NCBI GenBank assembly: GCA_002914845.1
Contig: JXTC01000552.1
Location: 86,428-150,427, forward strand
Direction: 5' to 3'
Length of the DNA: 64,000 bases
Source: Trema orientale
Taxonomy: Eukaryota; Streptophyta; Magnoliopsida; Rosales; Cannabaceae
The notes beneath the pieces were generated by a model that was not told the DNA's origin, did not search any database, and saw only the letters and a list, made by a program, of their open reading frames with translations. Position numbers and translations under genes: made by a program. Positions 53,503-62,463 of the stretch are shown here, piece after piece. Positions within the stretch are counted from its first letter, which is position 1. Every line of letters begins with the position of its first letter.

Positions 53503-55438
53503 ATGGTGAAAACTCGAGGCATTGCTACCCCTAAGAAGAAACACGGGTCCTCATCTGCCATGAAGACCACTCTAATGAAGAAGAAGCCGAATCCACCTGG
53601 TTCGACATCTGTGATGGCTAGAAAATCACAAGCAGAGGCTTCAAAGCCTCCATCTCCACAACCTACAGTGGTGATGCCATCTGTTTAGCTCGAGCCCGAG
53701 GTTGAAGTGGCTCCAACCCCAGAAGAAGATCCATCAATCCCCGAGACCTCACAAGTCGAAACTGAAGATGTCGAGGCTTCTGTAAAAATGGCCGCCGGTG
53801 ATGATGAAGAAGGTGATGAATCTGGTCAATCTAAGTCTTATGAGCCACCTCAGACTCCTGTTGCAATGAAAGCTGTTGAAGCCCCAAAGATTATGTCCTC
53901 AATATCAAAAGGTAACAAATTTTTTGTGAACGCAACTACAGTAGTTTCATCATCTGTTGTAACGAAATCCCAAAAGAAAAAGGCAGCTATGTCTAAAGCC
54001 ATTGCAACAAAAGATGTTGCCTCTGAATCTTCCATTCCAAAAGATGTTGCAAGAACTAAAGTTGTAGATCTTGCTCCTGTCGCAATGAAAAGTAAGAAGA
54101 TTAATTAATCTTCGGGTTCCAAATCGAAGAAGTCGCAACAGTCCGTTGCAACATCTCCTGAGACAATATCGGCTACCTCTATCAAAAAAGCCACTGCTCC
54201 AGTGAAAGAAGTTTCTGCTCCTCCATCTGTTGCACCGACTCTAAAGAAGAGTGCAACAACATTAGAAACTCAACAAGATCCATCCATGCTACCTGAAGAT
54301 GAACTCTCTGACATACCTGAGGAGAATATTCCTAAAGATTAGGATGTGAAAGATTCTCCTGAAGCTGTTGCAACAGAAACAGTAACCGGGTATGACATAT
54401 CTCTTACACATTCTTCTGTGTCTTACACTGCTGAAAATGTGGAATTCATGGAAGAATATGAGAGAAGAGGATTTATAGATGAGAGAAACTATAACTTGGA
54501 TTCTTTTAAGCCATTAGGAATTGTGAAAATTTTGAAAGAAAGAAAGTGGTTAAAAACTATTTTCAAAGTTGAGGGTTATATTCTGAGAATCATACAATAA
54601 TTTTATTACAACATTCGAGAGGAAATGGCTAACCCTGAGAGTCCATTTTATCAAAAAATCTTTCTTCGAAGGCATGTCTATGATTTCAATTATCAAGTTA
54701 TTGCTGATTATCAATACCTGTTGTTGAAACTGATGAGTATGAGAAAGAATATGAGAGATGAGGTATCTTCGGAACTTTTGGGTGATCTTATTCAATGGCC
54801 CTCTCATTCAAATACTCTTAAGTTAGCAAAATTGACTTATAAGTACTCTGGCTTGCACAAGATGGCAATTCACAACTGGTGGCTAACAGCTCATCTTCCT
54901 ACAGTGGCAAGGAACTTTGCCTATTTTTTTTTTATTTAGGCAAAGGCATTGAAGTCAATCTGCCCCAGATAATTTTTCAAGCCATCTTTGATCTTCGTTG
55001 TGAAAGGAAAAAGACTCAGCGGCTGATTTTTCCCAATTTGATTTTTGGGATTCTTCAAAAATAGTATCCTTTGCAGCTGCCTATTGAATTTCTTTCTCCA
55101 AGACCCCAATCAGTCAATTACCGTTTGGAGGAAAAAGAAGTGATTGAACCTGTTGCAACTCCATTACCCTCCAAATCTATCACAAAGAGGACTGCTGGTA
55201 AGAAATCTGTTGCAACGACATCAACACCAGTTGCAACAGCTTCTTTATCTCCTTTACAGGTTGCTAGTTCTACAGATTTGGAAGACTTGAAAGCTGATCA
55301 GGCCCAACAGCATGAAAGAATGGAAGCTATGGAGAAAGTGCAGCTTGTAGGTTCTTCCATGGTAGCTACTCCTCTAACTAGCTCTTCCCAGCCTGTTGCC
55401 CTAACCACTTCCCCTGCTGTTGCAACAGATCCTGAATA
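53503..55438 (+). pseudogene. Extra post-pol reading frame of the copia element, broken
   Basis: It starts at ATG 53503 (MVKTRGIATPKKK). One frame runs through stops at 53686, 54106, 54340 and 54598; a frameshift near 54930 and a stop at 55062 follow, and the last part ends at 55438. The N-terminal half is Lys-, Pro-, Ser-rich with many Val-Ala-Thr triplets. The middle (about 54430-54930, YERRGFIDERNYNLDSF, IREEMANPESPFYQK and LIQWPSHS blocks) resembles the domain Pfam calls putative plant transposon protein (PF20167-type). The C-terminal part has a coiled stretch (DLEDLKADQAQQHERMEAME). No membrane segment is seen. Its function is unknown. It occupies the position where SIRE-type elements carry a third frame. 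Confidence 0.65.
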
Positions 55439-55861
55439 GCCATTGCTGAAGAAGTACAAGAGGATCTTGACCTGATTTACTATTGTAGGATCATGGACCA
55501 TGAACATTTTTCTTTTTTAAATTTCATTTTAATTTGTGGTGTTTTCAAGTATTAGTTGGTTTATGTTCAAATGTTTAAGACTATCGGATATTTTCTTAAG
55601 ACTTTGGATCTCTCTTGATAAAAAGGGGGAGATATCAAAATTGTTTTGATGTTGGTGTTCATTGGTTATTTTTTTTTTCAGAGGGAGTTTTATTTCTTAT
55701 GCTTTTTCTTCTATTCTCATATTTCTTGGTATATGATTGTGTTTGATAAGGGGAGCATTTTTTGAATGTGCTTTTGAAAATTAATCACATGGTTTTGCAA
55801 GATGTGTTTTTGAACTTGAGTTATGTTTCTATTTTATGATTGATTTTTCCATGTAGATGCC

Positions 55862-55873
55862 AAAGAGGGAGAT
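55862..55873 (+). other. Polypurine tract of the copia element
   Basis: AAAGAGGGAGAT lies directly before the TGTTAGG start of the 3' LTR. A second purine run, AAAAGGGGGAGATA, lies at 55620-55635. Confidence 0.75.
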
Positions 55874-56672
55874 TGTTAGGTCCAAGGTATTGGCAAACAA
55901 TTGGCAAAAATAATAAACTCAAGTTTTTCTGAAAAAATAACAAATTATTACAATAGGTCTGCTGATATTATAAAACACTTGTTGCAACAGATTTACAGGA
56001 ACACTTACAATAGATTTGTACAGGCTGGAAATCCGATTTTAGAAACCTTTTGTTCTTGTATCCTTTGGTCTAATTTTCCTTATTAAACATTTCTAGAAGG
56101 ATAATGGGCATTATTGCTGATGGATTTTTGTGACCACCTGGACCAAATTGATTGAGATATTTTATCTCATTTTTACTTTGATTAAGTTTCCATTTTCAGC
56201 TTGATTCATGCTCATTATTACCTCAAATCTTGATTAATGATTGTTGACAGGTGTATAAGTAGAATCATGATCATAGTTCATCCATTATGGTGCAAATTAC
56301 GTGCTCATTATATTAATGTAACTAATTTTATAAGCTGTTAGGATTTTCTAGTGAAATCTGTTGCAATAGATTGCACTATTTAAGGAAAGTTTTCTTATTT
56401 GATTTTGATTGACTCTAATTAATTATGAAATCAATCCTTATCTTTAAGGAAAGTTTTTATAGGTATAAAAGAGTGATTTCAGCTGATTAAGAAGAGACAA
56501 AATCGTGAAGAACTTCTCTCAATGCACCTAAATACTTTTCAGGGATAATTCATAAAAGCTGTTGTAACAGATTTCTGACTGTCCAATTCATACACGTGTT
56601 ACAATATAATTAATTAATTATTAATTTAATCAATTAATTAATTATTTGGTAATGCCTAAAACAGAACTTTCA
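55874..56672 (+). repeat. 3' LTR of the copia element (799 bp, internally deleted)
   Basis: It matches the 5' LTR at both ends but lacks the stretch equivalent to 36548-37122; the junction lies near 56586. The lost part includes the TATA box. It ends AACTTTCA before the ATAAT duplication. Confidence 0.88.
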
Positions 56673-57320
56673 ATAATTCTAGAGTGGAATCAACTATTTC
56701 TAAGGCTCTATATGCTCTCTAAAGATCCCAACTTTTGTGGTTTTTAACATTATCTAGTGTCATTTTGGTACATATGTACATATTTATGTAAAGATGGCCC
56801 AACTTTTTGCATATTATGACGCACTGGTTAAGAATTACTTACATAATTATATGTCCTATTAAATTCAGAGAAGAGTCATTTAGATATGAGATATTGTTCC
56901 TCTTGTCACTTATAATTTCCAGTAATATAGCTCCAAAGCCGAAGGCATCTAATTTCATTGAGAATTTCCCGAACAATACATACCCTGGTGACATGTAGCC
57001 GCTGTAAATAGACCATATGAAATATGATATAATTATAGATAAATTTTTATCTTTCAAAATGAGTGAGAGACTCACTAGGCTCTCATAACTTTGTTAGTCT
57101 TATCCTGAAATTTAGTATCCTTTAAGTATCCTATAGCAATGCCAAAATTTGAAATCTTTGGGTGCAACTCAGTATCTAAGACAATATTGCTCGTTTTCAA
57201 ATCCCTATGAATTATTCATGATCCTAAGTCTTGGTGAAGATAAAGAATTCCCTGAGCAGTCTCAACAATGATTTCGAATCGTTTTCCCAAATCCAATAAA
57301 TGTCTTTCTTATTTGATGTC

Positions 57321-58204
57321 CTGCTCGGACAAAAACTAGTACTAGTCCCACTTTAAATCTAAGCAGAATATTGGTCTTAAGGATTGATTTAACGGTTGAC
57401 ATTTAAAAGAAGCTGGGAATAGCTCTGGGCTATGGCAGTGTAGGCTTAGTAGGGGTCGGTATTTTTTTGACTGACTACAATGGGTTTTCCTTTTCATCTT
57501 TTTGGTTCTTCATATATTTTCTTTACATTCTACTAATTTGGTTCGTTGTTTAGAGAAATTGACTAGGGATTTTCTTGCTAAACTCAAAGGTATCGACCGA
57601 GATTGTGGGTCGCACTAATATTGGTTACTGATTTGAGGTATGTGAAAGGGACATCTGGCCCTCTACAAGTTTTTTTCCAGTGCATGAATAGTGAATCCAA
57701 TAATATGAGAATGTATTTTAGGTTTTCATTTATTATCTTTTCATTTTCTATATTGCCTTCTTGTTTTTGGTACGAAAGAGTTTCTGGCTAAACTGGGAGT
57801 TTGAAGGTATTAACGAACCGAGGTAGTAGGTTCGATCTGGACTTAAAGAAGTGAAGGAGAGAGCTAGAAATCTTTGTCCACAATTTTAGGTATGTGGAAG
57901 TAATATTGTTAAAGTTTATTTTCAGTGTATGAATAGTGATTCATCTAATATGAGAATGTAGCGGATTTGTTTAGATTCTATAAGTTGTTTAATTGCTGCT
58001 TGCATGTACATTATTTGTAATGCCTATTCTGATGAGATTTTCATTCAGGAGGTTAGGTATTTTTTATGAGATTTGTAGATTTCGAACTTAGTTTTTGGCA
58101 AGAAAGTTGGAGATAGTTTTTTACTCTGTTTCTTGATTATTATCAAATGAAATTAAAGAATGAAGCTGGATATGTGTATGGTATAGAGGGCAGAGAGTAA
58201 TTGG
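57321..58204. other. Unassigned sequence with two imperfect repeats
   Basis: Two related stretches (about 57600-57715 and 57850-57960) share GTATGTG.AAG, TTCAGTG-type and ATATGAGAATGTA words. No domain was recognised. It may be the body of the decayed LINE that ends at 58690. Confidence 0.35.
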
Positions 58205-58690
58205 ATTATTTCTGTTTTAGGGAAATAAATATGAAGGTTAGCAATTTGGGGCAAATTAGTATTGGTTTTGTTATTAGAAATTGCAGGGTAAAGTAATGTT
58301 CAATTTAAGCTTAAGGCCGGCCAGGTTTGTACAATACAGAATTAGGCTATGTTCTGACTATTCGAGATAGCATGATTTCAGGTAGGATTGCTAGTATTTG
58401 GCCTAGAGTTATTAAGTCTCATTGTCTATCTATGGTGAAACTACTCCAAGATGATGAGGTTGTAAAAACTAAATTTGGTATGATCATTATTTACATTAAA
58501 CCTTTGGTTCCTAATGTAAGTAAGAGGCTTATGCGCAAGTGTAATAAAGTAGCTCATTGTATAACTTAGAGGGCCATTCTCTACTTTGGTTCTTTTATTT
58601 GGTTGGAGAAACTTCCTCCCTGAGTTAAGGATGTTGTAAGTTCAGATTGTTATAATTTTCTTAGTTAATAAAGTAATTTTGTTAAAAAAA
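58205..58690 (+). mobile_element. LINE 3' end with RNase H-like remnant
   Basis: The frame 58327-58569 and its continuation read like the C-terminal RNase H-like domain found in plant LINEs: a Asp-Glu-Val segment after KLLQD, IIYYIKPL-like and CNKVAHCIT blocks, then a WLEKLPP end. It closes with TTAATAAAGTAATTTTGTTA and an A-rich tail, the usual LINE terminus. Only the 3' part is left, with stops. Confidence 0.55.
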
Positions 58691-58740
58691 ATAAAGGGAA
58701 AAAAAACTATATAGAAATATGCAATGTTTTGTATGGTTGT

Positions 58741-59462
58741 TGTCAGGATGCTGGGTACCTCTGTTCAAGAGGTATTACAGGACCGTGATGAGAGGATGTG
58801 AGCTCATAGATATACTTATACTTGGTTGATTTATGATATGTACAACATGGTTATGAACATAGTGACTTTGGTTTTGATTTTGAATGTGAATATGTGATTA
58901 CTCTTGATCATTTGCAAACTTGTCTTATAACTGGATTTTGGAAAGGTAATAACCATGCAGGTTTCAGAAGTTGCATTCATACTAAAAAGGTAATTGAATT
59001 CCTACTGAGCATGTAAACACTCACCCCCTTATCTTTCACCTCTCAGGTGGTGTACAGTGTGACTTGGGCAACTCCAGAGCGGAGTGACTAGGACTGGAAG
59101 ATTGTTCTAGTTTAATAGTTGGTAACTACTTAATAACTCAATTTGGAATTATAATAATATTTAAGGCTCACACTTTGGATTTAGCCTGTATTATCTATTA
59201 TGCCTACTTGTGATGACAATGGTGATGCATATGTATGTTTTATTACTATTATTAACAGTTTACATCTGGTGGTGATCACAAACTGTGGGAATTTACAATT
59301 TGAACTATTTTTACAAACTTTTACATAAGCTGTCATTTTTTTTTTAAACTAGTTGTCGTTTTTCTAAAGAATTGCAGTTTCTAAAATTTTTTCAAAAATA
59401 AATTTTGAATTTCCACTTGTGAAATTCCTCTTCTGCCACTGGCCCGGGGTTTGGGTCGTGAC
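58741..59462 (+). repeat. Truncated chromovirus LTR fragment
   Basis: It aligns with the last 650 bp of the LTR at 6947-9116: GGATGCTGGGTACCTCTG, GAGAGGATGTGAGCTCA, ATTCCTACTGAGCATGT, and the end CCCGGGGTTTGGGTCGTGACA. The left edge is truncated next to the LINE tail. Confidence 0.8.
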
Positions 59463-59943
59463 AGTTGTATTGTTAAATAAAATAAATTATTTGTTCCATG
59501 GGGAGTGAAAAAGGTTGAAGAAGCCTACTATTATTTGTATGTATATTTGATAAAAGTTGAGGCAGGAAATAGCTGGTAAAGAAGGATACCGACTAATAAG
59601 GGTGCCCTATCTTCCAGTGAACTACCTTAGAAGGAAACCAAGTAATGGATTGATTATTAGTGAGTAAAAGTATATTTACTAAAACATGTTAATAGTTTTG
59701 ATGAACTTGCTCTGATAATGAGCTAATTTATTATTGTTTTCACTGCAATATGAAGATCTATCCGAAGTTCAAAAAGAAGAATTTGAAGAAGAATGCGGAG
59801 GAGATAATATAATAAAATTTTTGTTGATGTTTTGCTAATTGAAGAGAAATTGATTCTTAGGTTTGTAAAGAGATGGGTACTATTTTTAGGGAAATGAGTC
59901 CGACTAAGAAGGCCCAATATAGTATCTTACCATCTCCTATCAG
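59463..59943 (+). other. Left flank of a decayed gene
   Basis: The stretch 59755-59940 has acidic, Lys-rich coding character (EDLSEVQKEEFEEEC-like reading with frame changes). It may be an upstream part of the gene fragment after 60568, from which the 59944-60567 element separates it. No family was recognised in this part. Confidence 0.3.
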
Positions 59944-60567
59944 CAAGGACGAAAAAATCGATATTTTAGGTGAAATATCGGCCGAAATATCACTCAAGCC
60001 ATAATCCCGATAAAAATATCATCGGTAAAAAAAATCTGTCAAAATATCAGAGAAATATCGGTGAATGTTGATATCAGTATTGATATCAGAAAACTTTGTT
60101 CACAAATTTGCAGAATATTGTGGAAAGATCAGAAATATTAGTACGATCTGCAAACTCGTGATTTAGAAAGGAAAAACACATTTTTTTACATTTTTTTCTA
60201 CCATTATTAGATCAAGTACAATATATACATGACATATATACTTTATAAAAAGAGAAGAAAAGAGACTGAAAAAAAATCAAGTATCAGTGAAGATGTTTTT
60301 CAATTATAGTTAAGCAATACAATAATTATTGAAAAGTATCATACTATATTAAGTTACTTGTGAGCTACTTTTTACATAAAAGCTAATTTATTGGTGAATT
60401 ATTGAATGATTTTGCATTTTCTAAAGTTTTATTAAGTAATTCTATAGTTTTAGCCAATTATTTATGATTTTCGTGATTTTTTCAGAAATTTTCATCAATA
60501 TTATAGTCGATATTTTTGTAAAATTAGCATACCGATATTTCCTCTGATGCTGATATTTTCGTCCTTG
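59944..60567. mobile_element. Inverted-repeat element (about 624 bp) with ATATCGG words
   Basis: The left end CAAGGACGAAAAAATCG and the complement of the right end, CAAGGACGAAAATATCAG, match and are followed on both sides by GGAAATATCGG-like words. Copies of AAATATCGG and GATATCAG are scattered inside. A target-site duplication could not be settled (CTCCTATCAG at the left, GCTCCCAGAA at the right). No coding capacity. Confidence 0.6.
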
Positions 60568-61056
60568 GCTCCCAGAACAGCTATTTCAAGAGGAGTTAAA
60601 CCTTCCATGAAGAGTTCAGGGGAGGTTGAAAAAAGGACGAAGAAAGCAATGTCCATGAAGGGTACAAGGTAGATTCAGTGTCATTGCTCAACAGAGAAAG
60701 TATGCTCTGTTATAGTGACCATGAATGATGAACAAAAGACAGCTCTTACAAAATGTGGATTTGTAAGTTTTCTCCATATGAAGCCTCCATTTGTGAAGAG
60801 TAGCTTGATATCATACTTAATTGACAAAGTTGATTCCGAGGTGAGGACACTTATAATTCACGAGAACACCTACTTGCTGAATAGAGAAACATTTGAATTT
60901 GTAATGGGATTTTTGGATAGTGGTGGAGAGATAATAATAAATGATGATAGGCAAATCGAAGTGAATGACGTAGTCGCTGATTTATGGAAGTACAAAGAGG
61001 CAGACGAGATGTTTGTGATTTGGTTAGTGTTGTTGGTGATTGGTATGATACTTTAA
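60568..61056 (+). pseudogene. Fragment of a plant transposon-associated protein
   Basis: The frame 60715-61056 reads MNDEQKTALTKCGFVSFLHM, then SSLISYLIDKVDSEVRTLII and ETFEFVMGFLDSGGEIIIND. This follows the pattern seen at the start of plant Ulp1/transposon-linked proteins (EQK..I..MGFG.LLHLK, then a CLWLLDNFD and LG.P.GG block). The frame ends at 61056 within what should be a longer protein. It is weakly assigned and no function can be given. Confidence 0.4.
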
Positions 61057-61486
61057 CATCAGGAGCATATGTCAACACGAATTATTGTCTCTATTATGTG
61101 ATGTTAGTAGAATCCCTAAGAAAAATTGAGCAAGTTTCACAATTGAATTCTTAATGAATACTATTTCTAGTTTCAATGGACATTCGACAAAGTACATGCC
61201 CGGATGAACTATTTTCTTATCGATAATAGTTTTTAATTTTGACTTTCAACTTATTTTTGTTTATTTGTGTTTTAGTGGTGTATTTGTTTACTATGTGGTG
61301 AAGTTGAATGATGGTACTGTATAGTATTAATTTTAACGATGAGGTTAAACCTATGTTGGCAGCTCATTATTCGCACAATGTGGATTAGTACTTCAGCCAT
61401 GTCCATAGATCATTTCCCTCACATGTTTTCCGGTCTGCTACTAATGTCATACATGTAATGCAATATATTCATAAGTGTTGACGGAG
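61057..61486. other. Non-coding spacer
   Basis: No gene, repeat end or RNA was recognised. Confidence 0.4.
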
Positions 61487-62463
61487 GTTTTGTCAACAAT
61501 GAATATAGGAAATTTCAAGATGTGGCTTGTGTGTGAAAAAGGATTAATAAAGTAATGTAAATAAGGAGACAAGAATTTTATAGTGGTTCAGCCCCAAAAA
61601 AGATGAGCCTACGTCCACTGTTCTTCACTATTTTCTAGAGAATTACAAGAGTTTCTCGGTCTCAGGATGAGAGCAAAGAAAATTACAGAATGAAAGTGTT
61701 TCGTGAAGATTGTGTATTCTAGTTTTTTTCCCTCTCTTACAACGAGATTAAGCCTCCTTTATATAGATGAGGAAGACTTAAAGTTACCTAATTACGTAAA
61801 CGGGTAAGTGTGTAATCAGAACAATACAATTATGGTAAAACACGATCGGGTAACATCCTTGAACCAAATAAGGAAATTACTCGATCTCCATTAAGAAGCT
61901 TGTTTCCTTATCTCTGCCTATATTTTAAGCTTTCCCTTTTCGTGTTGATCGCACTTTGTCATCCAGAAGTAGTCGCATAATCAAATAAGGACATAGGCGA
62001 CTTTGAGAACAAAGTTACTTTCCTTTTTCGCCGTTTACTAATATAGATTTAAGATCGCATAACAATTGCCCCCCAGCTCTATTAGCCTTTAGGCTAAATA
62101 GAGCTTCCTACTCTGACAAATGCGAGCTTAAATATGCGAGGTTATGAGATCATTTCAAGATTCTGAAGAGTCGTCAAAACTCGAACCATCTTTTCCAAAT
62201 CGCGCGTACCTTTTTCTGACAGACACCTCCACGTGTCATCTTCTTCTAAACGGCTAACACAGCTCGAGAAAACCTCTCCATTTTTCGAACAGATGTGACG
62301 ATAATGATGACGTTTCTTAATCATTTCAAATCAGATCGTTTCGTATTTCAAAAATTAAATCCGCTTTAATTCTGAATTCAAATCCCGCGCAAATCTCGGC
62401 CATCAGATTTTAGTAACTGATCTCTTGATCTACAGCTGTTATTTGTCGAATCATTAAATATAA
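61487..62463 (+). other. Probable LTR or promoter of the following transposon gene
   Basis: It begins TGTTGACGGAGGTTTTGTC and contains TTTTATAGTGGTTCAGCC followed by GAGCCTACGTCCAC, wording common in plant LTRs, and a CTTTATATAGATGAGG TATA-like site at 61759-61768. No second copy lies in the window, so the LTR status is not proven. Confidence 0.35.

Larger units (their letters stand above)
35811..56672 (+). mobile_element. Ty1/copia retrotransposon, SIRE-like, with nested insertion
   Basis: Two LTRs (35811-37208 and 55874-56672) in direct orientation are flanked by identical 5-bp duplications ATAAT (35806-35810 and 56673-56677). The internal order is primer site, gag with zinc knuckle, protease, integrase, reverse transcriptase, RNase H, then an extra reading frame before the 3' LTR. 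This is the copia order (integrase before reverse transcriptase), and the extra frame is typical of SIRE/Maximus-type elements. A gypsy element at 41580-51763 interrupts pol. Without it the element is about 10.7 kb. Confidence 0.9.
35641..57320 (-). pseudogene. Receptor kinase pseudogene C, split by a copia element
   Basis: Minus-strand kinase fragments flank the copia element. Left of it (35655-35810) is the end of exon 7, with the [17 protein letters not shown] reading near 35730-35780. Right of it, the rest of exon 7 (about 56678-56745), exon 6 (about 57003-56854, SGYMSPGYVLFGKFSMK) and exon 5 (about 57310-57078, with IIHRDLKTSNIVLDTEL) follow in order. Removing 35811-56672 plus one 5-bp duplication restores the order. 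It is disabled by stops, by DFG changed to NFG, and by loss of exons 1-4. It is more diverged from genes 1 and 2 than pseudogene A is. Confidence 0.85.

Noticed and set aside
53503..55438. An envelope-type gene in the copia element
   Set aside because: The position fits, but no signal peptide, membrane segment or fusion-like stretch is visible; the domain resembles a plant transposon protein instead.
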